Below, piece by piece: positions 23,995 through 32,737 of a DNA stretch of 35,012 bases (its first letter is position 1; each line of letters begins with the position of its first letter). The stretch covers positions 1-35,012 of the forward strand of contig JACREU010000015.1 in assembly GCA_016212705.1 (NCBI GenBank), in the 5' to 3' direction. The stretch comes from Deltaproteobacteria bacterium. GTDB taxonomy: Bacteria; Desulfobacterota; GWC2-55-46. The translations under genes and the position numbers were made by a program. The notes beneath the pieces are model-generated. The model was not told where the DNA came from. It searched no databases and was given only the letters and a program-made list of their open reading frames with translations.

Positions 23995-25863
23995 CTATGG
24001 GAGCTTCCACGACGAGAGCAGCGAGGCGTCTATCTTCGGCACCGCCTCAAGCAGGCGCTTGGTGTATGCGTCCTTGGGGTTTGAGAATATCTCTTCGGTA
24101 GGCCCCTGCTCGACGATACGCCCCTCGTACATGACCGCGACCTCGTCCGCTATGTACTCTACTACGCCGAGGTCGTGCGTTATGAAGAGGAAGGATAAGC
24201 CGAAGTCCCTCTGTATGGATTTAAGGAGGTTAAGTATCTGCGCCTGAACGGAGACGTCGAGCGCGCTCACCGCCTCGTCGCACACGATGAACTCCGGGTC
24301 CACGGCCAGCGCCCGCGCAATCCCCACCCTCTGCCTCTGCCCGCCCGAGAACTCGTGAGGGTATCGTAGCATCGCTTCAGGGCCGAGGCCCACTCTATCG
24401 AGCGTCCAGGCTATCTTTTCCTCACGCGCCTTTTTAGCGAGCCCCGGGTTCAAGGCCTTTATCCCTTCCTCTATGGTCTCTTTTACGGTAAGCCTCGGGT
24501 TGAGGGAGGAGTACGGGTCCTGGAATATTATCTGCATCCGGGACCTGAATGGCCTGAGCCCCTTTTCCGAGAGCGTTGTCAGGTCACTTCCCTCGAATAT
24601 TATATTCCCCTCGGTAGGCCTTATGAGCTGGATGATGGACTTCCCGGCGGTCGTCTTTCCGCACCCGGATTCCCCGACGAGCGCGAGTGTAGAGCCTTTC
24701 CTTACGGTAAGGTCTATGCCGTCCACGGCCTTCAAGTGGACCGCGACCCTCTTGAACAACCCCTTCCTTATCGGGTAATAGGTCTTGAGGCCCTTTACCT
24801 CAAGGAGCGCCTCCTTCTCCCCGTGCGGGACTGCGAGAGGCGGCAATACGTCAGGCTCATGCCTTAGGGGCCTCGAATACGGCTTTGACATGAACTCCGC
24901 GTCATGGAGATGGCAGGCTACCGAATGGAGCGGAGAGCACTCAACGAGCGGCGGCTCGATTCCAGAGCACCCTTCCATCTCCCTCGGGCATCTCCCTGAA
25001 AAACGGCAACCGACGGGGTACGAGGTCGCCGGGGGCACGGCGCCGGAGATGGTGTCGAGCTTAAGCCCTCGCTTTTCCTGCCCCGGTATGGAGCGGAGCA
25101 ACTTAACCGTATACGGGTGCATGGGGTTTCTAAAGAGCGTCTTCGTGGGGGCGAGCTCGACGATCTTGCCCGCGTACATGACGCCTACGGTCTCGGCGTG
25201 GGTGTAGACGAGCGCCATGTTGTGGGTGATGAGCAGGACCGCCGTAGACGTCTCGCGCTTGAGCTCGTCGATAAGGTCGATTATCTGCGCCTGTATGGTG
25301 ACGTCGAGCGCGGTCGTCGGCTCGTCCGCTATCAAGAGGTCCGGCCTGCATGACAGGGCTATGGCTATCATCACCCTCTGCCTCATGCCGCCGGACAACG
25401 AGTGCGGGTACGCGGAAAGGAGGGAGGCCGGGTCGGGTAGCTTCACCCTTCCGAGCATCTCGATCGCCGCTTCTCTCGCCTCTTTTCGCGTCTTCCCCTG
25501 ATGGAGCGTTATAGCCTCCATTATCTGCTCGCCAATCGTCAGGACCGGGTTCAGAGAGGTCATCGGCTCCTGGAATATCATCGAGATATTGTTCCCGCGT
25601 ATCCCCCTCTTTTCGCGCTCCGTAAGACCGGTTATGTCGCGCCCGTTAAGGAGCACCCTTCCGCCGGCGATGTAGCCGGCGGGCTCGGGCACGAGCTGGA
25701 TTACGGAGAGGGCTGTCATGGATTTTCCGCACCCGGACTCTCCTACGAGCGCGAATGTCCCGCCTTTGGGGATTGCGAAAGAGACCCCGTCAACGGCCTT
25801 CGCTGTCCCGCGCGGGGTCTTGAAGTAGGTCTTCAGGTCTTTTATTTCGAGGACTGAGTTCAA
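23995..25863 (-). CDS. fused double ATPase of an oligopeptide-type ABC importer (YejF/DppDF-like)
   Basis: Two ABC ATPase domains in one chain, 622 residues from the TTG at 25863; a further TTG at 25905 is also open. Domain 1: Walker A GESGCGKS (about 41-48), signature LSGGMRQR (156-163), Walker B LLIADEP. Between the domains is an oligo_HPY-type tail with the cysteine cluster CRFSGRCP plus two more Cys, which in DppD binds an Fe-S cluster. Domain 2: GESGCGKT, FSGGQRQRVGIARAL, and FIVCDEAVSALD. Both sites look catalytically complete. It energises import by the permeases encoded upstream (26111-28525). The gap to the upstream permease gene is filled by two repeat elements. Confidence 0.92.
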   Translation of the reverse strand: MNSVLEIKDLKTYFKTPRGTAKAVDGVSFAIPKGGTFALVGESGCGKSMTALSVIQLVPEPAGYIAGGRVLLNGRDITGLTEREKRGIRGNNISMIFQEPMTSLNPVLTIGEQIMEAITLHQGKTRKEAREAAIEMLGRVKLPDPASLLSAYPHSLSGGMRQRVMIAIALSCRPDLLIADEPTTALDVTIQAQIIDLIDELKRETSTAVLLITHNMALVYTHAETVGVMYAGKIVELAPTKTLFRNPMHPYTVKLLRSIPGQEKRGLKLDTISGAVPPATSYPVGCRFSGRCPREMEGCSGIEPPLVECSPLHSVACHLHDAEFMSKPYSRPLRHEPDVLPPLAVPHGEKEALLEVKGLKTYYPIRKGLFKRVAVHLKAVDGIDLTVRKGSTLALVGESGCGKTTAGKSIIQLIRPTEGNIIFEGSDLTTLSEKGLRPFRSRMQIIFQDPYSSLNPRLTVKETIEEGIKALNPGLAKKAREEKIAWTLDRVGLGPEAMLRYPHEFSGGQRQRVGIARALAVDPEFIVCDEAVSALDVSVQAQILNLLKSIQRDFGLSFLFITHDLGVVEYIADEVAVMYEGRIVEQGPTEEIFSNPKDAYTKRLLEAVPKIDASLLSSWKLP

Positions 25864-25915
25864 TTTATATCGCCTGTGCTTGTTGACTTCTGCATAAGTA
25901 GACAATAGAGCAATC

Positions 25916-26008
25916 TGTCATTCCCGCGATCTTTTAAGCGGGAATCCAGCGTTTTAATGCTTGATAACGACCAAAACCGGATTCCCGATTAAAACCTCGG
26001 GAATGACA
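25916..26008. repeat. repeat family A: inverted pair of GGGAATGAC hairpin units
   Basis: Bounded by TGTCATTCCCG (25916-25926) and CGGGAATGACA (25998-26008). Each half is itself a hairpin: CATTCCCGC with GCGGGAATCC, and GGATTCCCGA with TCGGGAATGAC. The same units, arranged in the opposite order, lie at 34516-34599. Such CTGGATTCCCG/CGGGAATGAC units are common dispersed palindromes in bacterial genomes. This one lies between two genes of the ABC operon. Confidence 0.85.
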
Positions 26009-26024
26009 ACCATGGGATGTTAAC

Positions 26025-26104
26025 TCCTCCCCTTTACAAGGGGAGGTTGGGAGGGGTCTTGAAGCGAAGGCGACCTCCCCCGGCCCCTCCTTGTAAAGGA
26101 GGGG
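26025..26104. repeat. repeat family B: intact 80-bp imperfect palindromic element
   Basis: Starts TCCTCCCCTTTACAAG and ends CTTGTAAAGGAGGGG, with internal GGGAGGTTGGGAGGGG and CCTCCCCCGGCCCCTCC. The whole element can fold on itself and each end is also a small hairpin. A second copy, interrupted by a MITE-like insertion, is at 34441-34724. It lies between the permease and ATPase genes, 7 bases from the permease stop codon. It may be transcribed as part of the operon and could affect the mRNA. Confidence 0.85.
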
Positions 26105-26110
26105 AGATTA

Positions 26111-27334
26111 TTACCTGTACCTCAGCCTCGGGTCGAGCGCGTCCCTTACGGCGTCCCCGAATATGTTCGCCGGGAGGACCAGCGCGAACATGGCGCCAAA
26201 GGCGGCTAAAAGGTTCCACCAGACGACGGGCTCCCTGGAGAGTTCAAGCCGCGCCGTGTTTATCATGTTCCCCCAGCTACCCGTCTCCGGGCCGACGCCT
26301 ATTCCTATGTAGCTCAATATCGCCTCGGCGAGCACAAGCCCGCTGAACTGCAGGACGAATGTTATAAGGACGAGGTGCATGACGTTCGGCACGATGTGCC
26401 TGTATATGATGGACAGGCGCCCGGCCCCGAAGGCCTTTGAGGCCTGCACGTACTCAAGCTCCCTGAGCTTTAGCGTTTCGCCCCTGATGAGCCTGCAGAG
26501 GTCTGTCCACGACGTTATGCCGAGTATGACGCAGAGCCAGAATAATCTGTCGTTCAGGACAAAGGCCCGCCAGACGAGGTGGACATCCGATACGAGCCCG
26601 CCCTGGTAGCCGCTCGAACCGAAGAGCAGCATGAAGGCGACGATAAGCAATACGCCGGGGATGGACGATAGAGTCGTATATATGTACTGGACGATATCGT
26701 CGATCGCCCCGCCGTAGAACCCGGCTATGACGCCGAAGAATATGGCGAAGGGGATGATGACGAGCGTCGTGCCCGCGCCTATTACGACGCCTGTCCGAAC
26801 CCCTTTCAACGCGATAAACAGGACGTCGTTACCGACCCTGTCGGTCCCGAGCCAGTGGGTACGCGGGTATTTAAGGGGCGGGTAGCCGCGGACGATTGTC
26901 ACGCCGGCCCCCTCCATCGATTCCTTCGCGTACGAGTGCGTCGCAAAAGGCGCGGAATAGGTCTTCTCTGTCCGGGTCCTCATGCCTGATAAAGCCCTGT
27001 CAAGGAGGCTCAACGCCTCGGGGCTGTATATGACGGAACCGCCCTCTGAGAGAGCAGGGACGCCGTCGTCCCCGATGACGGCGTCCCTGTAACGGACGCT
27101 GTCGAGGAGGGCGACGGCCACGTAGAATGCGAGGAACGCCATGCAGACCACGGCGAGCCTGTTCCTGGCGAGCTCCCTCCTTACGGCCTTCAAGGAGCCG
27201 TCCTTCCGTGAGGCGATTATGAAATAGACTATCGCCCCGACGAGGAAAAAGGTTATGAGGTCAGTTGCAAGTATTACGGGCATTGTTTTGTCTTGTTCGT
27301 ACCTTCCGAGCGGCGGGTTTTCCAGTCCCGTCAT
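26111..27334 (-). CDS. oligopeptide-type ABC transporter permease (YejE/DppC-like)
   Basis: 407 residues from the ATG at 27334; an internal ATG at 27283 (residue 18), just before the first membrane helix, is an alternative. After the second hydrophobic segment (about residue 60-80) there is a long periplasmic insert to about 170, as in YejE/OppC proteins, then YPRTHWLGTDRVGNDVLFIALKG, the usual opening of the DppC permease core. The EAA-loop motif is visible as YVQASKAFGAGRLSIIYRHIVPN. About six helices form the core. It pairs with the permease encoded at 27545-28525. The upstream gap of about 210 bases holds a family C repeat. Confidence 0.9.
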   Translation of the reverse strand: MTGLENPPLGRYEQDKTMPVILATDLITFFLVGAIVYFIIASRKDGSLKAVRRELARNRLAVVCMAFLAFYVAVALLDSVRYRDAVIGDDGVPALSEGGSVIYSPEALSLLDRALSGMRTRTEKTYSAPFATHSYAKESMEGAGVTIVRGYPPLKYPRTHWLGTDRVGNDVLFIALKGVRTGVVIGAGTTLVIIPFAIFFGVIAGFYGGAIDDIVQYIYTTLSSIPGVLLIVAFMLLFGSSGYQGGLVSDVHLVWRAFVLNDRLFWLCVILGITSWTDLCRLIRGETLKLRELEYVQASKAFGAGRLSIIYRHIVPNVMHLVLITFVLQFSGLVLAEAILSYIGIGVGPETGSWGNMINTARLELSREPVVWWNLLAAFGAMFALVLPANIFGDAVRDALDPRLRYR

Positions 27335-27375
27335 CTTCTATTTTCTTTCAGTTTGCAATTTTTTTTAGAAAGCCT

Positions 27376-27527
27376 TTTTGCGCGCTGACTGCGCGCTTTC
27401 GGCATAGGGGTTCGCTCCCGTCGCCCTCCCCCTCCCATTTGCTCGCCCCTTAGGGCGCTGGCGCGCCTTTTTACTTCCCCGGCTCGCTCATATAGCTTCC
27501 TCCCTTAAGGTCGCTCACCCTATGCCG
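27376..27527. repeat. repeat family C: element with 10-bp terminal inverted repeat
   Basis: The core is bounded by CGGCATAGGG (27400-27409) and its perfect inverse CCCTATGCCG (27518-27527). Inside are GTTCGCTCCCGTCGCCCT and TTAGGGCGCTGGCGC. The shared block with the second copy at 34749-35012 extends left to about 27376 (TTTTGCGCGCTG). It fills the gap between the two permease genes. No coding capacity is convincing here. Confidence 0.75.
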
Positions 27528-27544
27528 TGGGATTTTAAAAACAA

Positions 27545-28525
27545 CTACTCAAACCTTACCCTCGGGTCGACGAGGGTGTAGCTGATGTCCGTCAGTATTA
27601 GACCGATGATATATAGTATCGACCCCAGGTATACCATCGACCTTACTATGGCGAAGTCCTGGGCCTGTATCGCGTCTATCGTGAAGCTCCCGAGGCCGGG
27701 TATCGCGAAGAACCGCTCCATTAGGAGCGAGCCGTAGAATAAGAACGGTATCGAGACTACGACGTTCGTAAGCACCGGTATCATCGCGTTCTTAAGGGCG
27801 TGTTTGAAGAGGACCGCGCCTTCGCTCAAGCCCTTTGCGCGGGCGGTCCGCACGTAGTCCCTGTTTATCTCCTCAAGGAAGACGGTCCGGTAGAAGCGGA
27901 CGCCGACGCCCAAAGAGCTCAAGACGCCGATGACGACCGGCAGGACCAGAAACTTTATCGAGTCTATCCCTGTATCGAACCCGGAGATGGGGAAGAGCTT
28001 CAATACCTTTCCGAGGAGGTATTGCCCGCCTATGATGTAGAAGAGGGTGGAGACCGACATAAGGACGACGGCGAGCACCACGCCCCAGACGTCGAGGTAC
28101 GTTCCCCTGTAGTACGCGAGCATCATCGCGAGGAAGAGGTCGAGTACGAGGGCGAAGGTGAAGATCGGGAGGCTTATGGCGAGCGAGGGGAACATGCGCG
28201 TCTTTATCTCTCCCCCTATGTCGATGTTGTTCCTGTCGGACCTGCCGAAGTCGAGCCAGAGGAGCGGGAGAGATTTCCTGAAGAAGATCGTCTCCGATAT
28301 CTTTGCCGCGCCTTCTTCGGCGCCGTTAAAGAATACCGGGAGGTTGTATCCGTGGTCCCGTTTCCAGTTCTCGACCTGCGTCGCGGTGACGTTCTTCTCG
28401 CCTAATATCTTCCTCGCCATGTCGTCGGGCGTGTTCACGTAGAAGAAGAGTACGGCGGTCAAGAGGTTGACCCCTATGACTATCGGTATGGCGTAGAGTA
28501 CGCGTCTTATTATGTAAGTGAGCAT
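27545..28525 (-). CDS. oligopeptide-type ABC transporter permease (YejB/DppB-like)
   Basis: 326 residues beginning MLTYIIRRVLYAIPIVIGVN, the usual DppB/OppB start, then a periplasmic region containing FGRSDRNN and four to five further helices. The EAA loop is visible as YVRTARAKGLSEGAVLFKHA. The ending TDISYTLVDPRVRFE is typical of the family. The start ATG lies one base after the stop of the binding-protein gene, so translation is coupled. With the second permease it forms the membrane pore. Confidence 0.92.
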   Translation of the reverse strand: MLTYIIRRVLYAIPIVIGVNLLTAVLFFYVNTPDDMARKILGEKNVTATQVENWKRDHGYNLPVFFNGAEEGAAKISETIFFRKSLPLLWLDFGRSDRNNIDIGGEIKTRMFPSLAISLPIFTFALVLDLFLAMMLAYYRGTYLDVWGVVLAVVLMSVSTLFYIIGGQYLLGKVLKLFPISGFDTGIDSIKFLVLPVVIGVLSSLGVGVRFYRTVFLEEINRDYVRTARAKGLSEGAVLFKHALKNAMIPVLTNVVVSIPFLFYGSLLMERFFAIPGLGSFTIDAIQAQDFAIVRSMVYLGSILYIIGLILTDISYTLVDPRVRFE

Positions 28526-28526
28526 G

Positions 28527-30731
28527 TTATCGTCTCTTGGCGCGCCCGAGTTTTTTCCGGACGCTTATGACGGCCGGTACGGAGCCGAGTATGAGGACCG
28601 CCGCGATTATCGCAATGGGCCAGAGGTTCGGGGTATTCCACTCGCCCCTTGAATTTTTTCTAAGCTCAGGGTCGATCCTCAAATATTTCATGGTGTTGTT
28701 CGCCATCGAGTTCGGCTTTACGTTCGACATCCATCGGTGGTAGAGTCCGAAGGCGACGGGGTGGTGGCCCCATACCCAGGGGGAGTCCTTTTGGGCGATT
28801 GCGAGCATCTCGTTTATGACTTTCTCTCGCGCCGGAGAGTTGTCCATGTTCTCCATGATTTTAAAGAGCCTGTCGAACTCGGGGTTCGAGTAGTTGGAGA
28901 CGTTCTCGCCCTGGTGCCTCACCTTGCTGTTTGAGCCGATGAGGAGAAAGAGGAAGTTCTCCGGGTCCGGGTAGTCGGCGTTCCAGCCCCAGGAGAATAT
29001 CTGGAAGTTCCCCTTGAGCATCTTCTCCTGGAACCTGTTGTAGTCGGTTGTCCTGTTCTCGAGCTGTATGCCTAAGAGCCTCATGCGCTTGATGTACCAG
29101 TTTATCATGGGTGTGGAGTCGGCGCCTGTCCACGGGTTGTCGAAGGTTAAGACGAGCGGGCGTCCGTTTTTATCTCTCCCGTTCGGGTACCCGGCCTCTG
29201 CCATGAGCTTTCGGGCGTATTCGATCGACTTTCTAACAGTTTTCTTTCTGGAAGGGTCCCACTCGTAGACATAGGGGTTTATTCCGTCCTTGCCCTCGGC
29301 GTGGCCGAATATGCCGGGCGGTATCGGCGACATGGCGGGGACGCCCCTGCCGTTATTGAATATCTCTATGTACTCCTCGAAATCAAGGGCTATGGAGACC
29401 GCCTGCCTGAGTTTTTGCTTTTCAGGCGAGTACCCGCCGATCGCGTCGTCGTCCATGTTGAATCCGGTGTAATATATGGAGGGCCTGACGGACGTCTGGA
29501 GCGTTATGCCTTTTTCCTTCATGGCGTCCGTTAGCCCGGCCTCACCGGCTGAGGAGAATGAGACGGCCTGGTCGAAGCTGTCGGATGTAATCCCGGAATT
29601 GTCGTAATAGCCCTGCAGGAACTTGTTCCAGCGCGGGATTACCTCCTGTTCGAGCTTGAATACGAGTTTGTCCGCAAAGGGGAGGCGGCCTCCCCCGTCT
29701 TTGAGGAGCCCCTTATCCGCGTCCCCTGCCTCGCCCGCCAACGGGTACTCCTCGTAATGGAAGTTGGGGTTCCTGGAGAGGATTATCTCCATGTTCGGGT
29801 TGAAGGTCTCCATCATGTAGGGGCCGGTCCCCACGGGGAATCGGTCGATTGTGATATTCTTTTTCGCAAGCAGACCCTGTTTGTAGAATAGGCGGGCCTC
29901 CTCCGGGACAGGAGAGAAGAACGGCATGGCGAGCCAGTATACGAACTGGGGGTATTTTGTCTTAAGTATTATCCTGAAGGTGTGCTCATCGACGCGCTCG
30001 ACCCCGGGGAGCCTGTGCTTTTGATAGTCGAGTACGACCGGGTTCTCCTTTTCGTCCGCCTCCTGGTTGTAGGAGACCCCGGCCTTTGCCCTCCGTTCTT
30101 TCCTTATCCCGTCGAGGTCGCGCCTTAAGGCCTCGGAGTATTCTTTCAACCCGAGTATGTACTTTTCGAATATCGGCAGGACAGGGCTTTCTATCTCCGG
30201 GTCGGCAAGACGCATTATTTCAAGTATGTAGTCGTCGGACTTAAGCTCCCGGGTCCCCTTGACCTTGAAGCCGCTCACTCCATCGATGCCTTTAAGGTCC
30301 GTTGGCGAGAGGTTCATGTAGAGCGCGGAGCCATCCGGCCCTTTGGCAAAGGCCGGGTGGTCCTGGTAAAGGACGCCCTTCCTGACCTTTATTTCGTATA
30401 CGGCCCTGGCGACTTTCCCCGGCGCAGAGTCATGGGCGAGCCTTTTGCCGTTTTTGTCGTAGTAAAGAGGCGATGGCACCTCCTCGATGGTCGTGGGGAT
30501 GAGCTCGTAGGGGCGGTTGAGGTAATGGTATTGCAGAGGGGGTTCGTAGATCTGAGCGAGGAAGTCGTATTCTTCGGACGAGTACGCGCGTGCCGGGTCG
30601 AGGTGCTTGGGAGGCTCGAAAAAAGTGGAATAAAACGTGTTCGCGCCGGCTTCCGAGGCCCTGTACGGGTCGTTGGGCGTGCAACCGCCTGAAAAAAGGG
30701 CCAGGAAGATACCAAGTAAGACCCCTCTCAA
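28527..30731 (-). CDS. extracellular solute-binding protein family 5 (peptide-binding lipoprotein)
   Basis: The binding component of the ABC importer, about 734-742 residues. An N-terminal lipoprotein signal (GVLLGIFLALF, then SGGC with the lipid-bearing Cys) is followed by an SBP_bac_5 domain: AEAGYPNGRDKNGRP, LRQAVSIALDFEEYI and FSWGWNADYPDPENFL are typical. Unusually, a hydrophobic segment (WPIAIIAAVLILGSVPAVI) and a basic tail end the protein. The start is uncertain. TTG at 30731 gives a compact signal peptide but has no ribosome site. A strong GGAGGAGGG at 30767-30759 points instead to an ATA at 30755. TTG codons at 30782 and 30830 are also open, but 30830 overlaps a TATAAT. It is first in the four-gene operon. 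Confidence 0.85.
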   Translation of the reverse strand: MRGVLLGIFLALFSGGCTPNDPYRASEAGANTFYSTFFEPPKHLDPARAYSSEEYDFLAQIYEPPLQYHYLNRPYELIPTTIEEVPSPLYYDKNGKRLAHDSAPGKVARAVYEIKVRKGVLYQDHPAFAKGPDGSALYMNLSPTDLKGIDGVSGFKVKGTRELKSDDYILEIMRLADPEIESPVLPIFEKYILGLKEYSEALRRDLDGIRKERRAKAGVSYNQEADEKENPVVLDYQKHRLPGVERVDEHTFRIILKTKYPQFVYWLAMPFFSPVPEEARLFYKQGLLAKKNITIDRFPVGTGPYMMETFNPNMEIILSRNPNFHYEEYPLAGEAGDADKGLLKDGGGRLPFADKLVFKLEQEVIPRWNKFLQGYYDNSGITSDSFDQAVSFSSAGEAGLTDAMKEKGITLQTSVRPSIYYTGFNMDDDAIGGYSPEKQKLRQAVSIALDFEEYIEIFNNGRGVPAMSPIPPGIFGHAEGKDGINPYVYEWDPSRKKTVRKSIEYARKLMAEAGYPNGRDKNGRPLVLTFDNPWTGADSTPMINWYIKRMRLLGIQLENRTTDYNRFQEKMLKGNFQIFSWGWNADYPDPENFLFLLIGSNSKVRHQGENVSNYSNPEFDRLFKIMENMDNSPAREKVINEMLAIAQKDSPWVWGHHPVAFGLYHRWMSNVKPNSMANNTMKYLRIDPELRKNSRGEWNTPNLWPIAIIAAVLILGSVPAVISVRKKLGRAKRR

Positions 30732-30758
30732 AGGGGTCGACGGGTTCTTTATTATCGT

Positions 30759-30767
30759 CCCTCCTCC
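30759..30767 (-). promoter_or_regulatory. strong Shine-Dalgarno facing ATA codons (start of the binding-protein gene)
   Basis: GGAGGAGGG (30767 to 30759 on the minus strand) is the best ribosome site near this gene, but the codons 3-9 bases downstream are ACG ATA ATA, with no ATG, GTG or TTG until 30731. Either ATA at 30755 is used as a rare start, or the site is within the coding region of a longer form from 30782, or an ATG was lost. Confidence 0.45.
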
Positions 30768-30818
30768 AGCGTATTTCCTCAAGGAATTCAGCAAGGTGAC
30801 TGAGATTACAGCGCGGTA

Positions 30819-30824
30819 ATTATA
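30819..30824 (-). promoter_or_regulatory. possible -10 box for the ABC operon
   Basis: On the minus strand TATAAT lies at 30824-30819 in an AT-rich stretch of the divergent gap with rpoD. The -35 position about 17 bases upstream is poor (TTTTAA). If used, transcription would begin near 30812, downstream of the farthest open TTG (30830), which would exclude that start. Confidence 0.4.
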
Positions 30825-30918
30825 TATCAAATATATTCCGATTAAAAGGTTTAAATCGGCGTAGGCCCCTTCGCCCGAAGAAACCGTTATTAAACCGGCA
30901 TTTGACGGTGCTTGACTT

Positions 30919-30946
30919 TTGATGTAGAGTTATGTTAGGCTATAAT
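30919..30946 (+). promoter_or_regulatory. sigma70-type promoter for rpoD
   Basis: TTGATG at 30919-30924 and a perfect TATAAT at 30941-30946 with a 16-base spacer. A start of transcription near 30953 would lie downstream of the farthest open TTG (30932) and upstream of the ATG at 30992, supporting the latter as the rpoD start. Confidence 0.6.
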
Positions 30947-30991
30947 GCTTTATTGTCCTTGATAAGCCAATCCTATTCCCCGAGGCGGGCC

Positions 30992-32518
30992 ATGACCAAG
31001 AAAAGCAATAGCAACCATACTACCACCACCCACGCCGCGCAGGGCAACGACATATCGAGCCTCATCGACATAGGTAAGGACAAAGGGTTCCTTACTTATG
31101 ATGAGATAAACGACGCCTTCCCGCAGGACAACTTCTCCGTCGAGGAGATGGACACCCTTCTTGAGACCCTTGGCGACCTCGGCATCGATGTAGTCGACAC
31201 CGCCGAAAAAGGCGAGCCCCAGGAGGCCGCGGAGGCCAAGGAAGAGGCGATAGACGTAGAACGCGTCGAGGACCCCGTCCGCATCTACATGCGCGAGATG
31301 GGCGCGGTCCCGCTCTTAAAGAGGGAAGAGGAGATAGTATACGCGAGGAAGATTGAGGAGTCGAGGGCCGAGCTCCGGCGCCTCACGCTTTCGAGCCCCT
31401 TCGCGCTCCGCGAGGTCCTGCGCCTTGTAGACAGGGTAAGGGCCGGTCACGCGTCGCTCCGCGACCTTATCGAAGAGGCCGAGGAAACATTACAGTTAGA
31501 CGATACATATTCGGACGAGGCGCTCGACAAGCTCGAGAAGCTCAAGAGGCGCAAGCCCGAGGGCGCGTACAAGGTCCTCAAGGACACGAACCTGAGCAAC
31601 AGCCTCATCCGCAGGGTAGTAAAGCGGATCGTCCGGCTCGAGCACCTGATCGAGCGCGAGGAGTCGAAGAAGGGCCCGCGCAAGGCCGAAAGGGCGAAGC
31701 TCCGCATAAGAAGGATAATGAAGCGCCTCGAGATGAAGAGGTCGGACCTTAAGGAGCTCTCCAGGACCGTAAAGGTGCACGACTTCAACATGTGGGAGGC
31801 GAAGCAGAGGCTCATCGAAGCGAACTTAAGGCTCGTCGTCTCCATAGCGAAGAGGTACGTGAACCTCGGGCTGAAATTTTCGGACCTCATCCAGGAAGGC
31901 AACATCGGCCTCATGAAGGCCGTCGACAAGTTCGACTACAAGAAGGGATACAAGTTCTCGACATACGCAACATGGTGGATAAGGCAGGCGATAACGCGCT
32001 CCATCGCCGACCACGGCAGGACGATCAGGATACCCGTCCACATGATAGAGACGATAAACCGCCTCCTCCAGACCTCTCGCCAGCTACTTAAGGAGCTCGG
32101 CAGGGAGCCTTACCCCGAAGAGATCGCCGAGAGGATGGACATCCCTATCGCCAAGGTAAGGCGTATCCTCCGGCTGATGAAGCAGACCCTGAGCCTGGAG
32201 ACGCCCATCGGCGACGACGAGGAGAGCTCGCTCGGGGACTTCATAGAGGACGAGAAATCCCCGTCCCCGGCGGACGCGGCGATTGAAAAGGACTTGTCCG
32301 ACCAGACGAACCTTGTGCTTGAGTCCCTCACGCCGCGCGAGGAAAAGGTCCTCCGGATGCGCTTCGGCATAGGCGAGAAGCAGGACTACACGCTCGAAGA
32401 GGTCGGCAAGGTCCTCGGCGTCACCAGGGAGAGGGTGAGGCAGATAGAGGCGAAGGCCATAAGGAGGCTCAGGCACCCCACAAGGGCCAAGCTCCTTAAG
32501 GGCTTCAGCGAGGGCTAA
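30992..32518 (+). CDS. rpoD: RNA polymerase primary sigma factor (sigma70 / RpoD)
   Basis: 508 residues from the ATG at 30992 (GAGGCGG nearby). The primary sigma regions appear in order: region 1.1 near [20 protein letters not shown], 1.2 as [16 protein letters not shown], a short non-conserved region, 2.1-2.4 as [46 protein letters not shown] and RTIRIPVHM, region 3, then 4.1-4.2 with [15 protein letters not shown] and the helix-turn-helix [20 protein letters not shown]. Presence of region 1.1 and the exact RIPVHM identify a housekeeping sigma rather than RpoS or RpoH. It has its own promoter and terminator. Confidence 0.95.
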   Translation: MTKKSNSNHTTTTHAAQGNDISSLIDIGKDKGFLTYDEINDAFPQDNFSVEEMDTLLETLGDLGIDVVDTAEKGEPQEAAEAKEEAIDVERVEDPVRIYMREMGAVPLLKREEEIVYARKIEESRAELRRLTLSSPFALREVLRLVDRVRAGHASLRDLIEEAEETLQLDDTYSDEALDKLEKLKRRKPEGAYKVLKDTNLSNSLIRRVVKRIVRLEHLIEREESKKGPRKAERAKLRIRRIMKRLEMKRSDLKELSRTVKVHDFNMWEAKQRLIEANLRLVVSIAKRYVNLGLKFSDLIQEGNIGLMKAVDKFDYKKGYKFSTYATWWIRQAITRSIADHGRTIRIPVHMIETINRLLQTSRQLLKELGREPYPEEIAERMDIPIAKVRRILRLMKQTLSLETPIGDDEESSLGDFIEDEKSPSPADAAIEKDLSDQTNLVLESLTPREEKVLRMRFGIGEKQDYTLEEVGKVLGVTRERVRQIEAKAIRRLRHPTRAKLLKGFSEG

Positions 32519-32597
32519 GGGCCTGTGTTTGGGGCCTGTCTGACACGGGCTCGCAAAGGTACGCAAGTCAGGTTTTGTCAATCGAATATACATCGGG

Positions 32598-32635
32598 AAA
32601 GGGACACCTTGGGGCACAGGGTGTCCCTTTTTTTT
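32598..32635 (+). terminator. intrinsic terminator after rpoD
   Basis: AAAGGGACACC (32598-32608) pairs perfectly with GGTGTCCCTTT (32620-32630) over an 11-base loop, followed by T's to 32635. It separates rpoD from the diguanylate cyclase gene. Confidence 0.9.
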
Positions 32636-32737
32636 GTTTTAAGATAGAATAGTTATTGGAATCCATGTATAGAGCTATTGGCGTCCGCCGGAACCGCGGG
32701 CGAAATTAACGCCGGAGACGACTGAAGGGGCGGAAAG

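Noticed and set aside
30902-30917. TTGACG (30902) and TTGACT (30912) as -35 boxes for rpoD
   Set aside because: Distances to the TATAAT at 30941 are 33 and 23 bases, too long; TTGATG at 30919 with a 16-base spacer fits better.
32519-32737. Possible c-di-GMP riboswitch ahead of the diguanylate cyclase gene
   Set aside because: The gap holds the rpoD terminator and about 100 bases before the ATG, in which I could not find the conserved GEMM core; the upstream part belongs to the rpoD 3' end.
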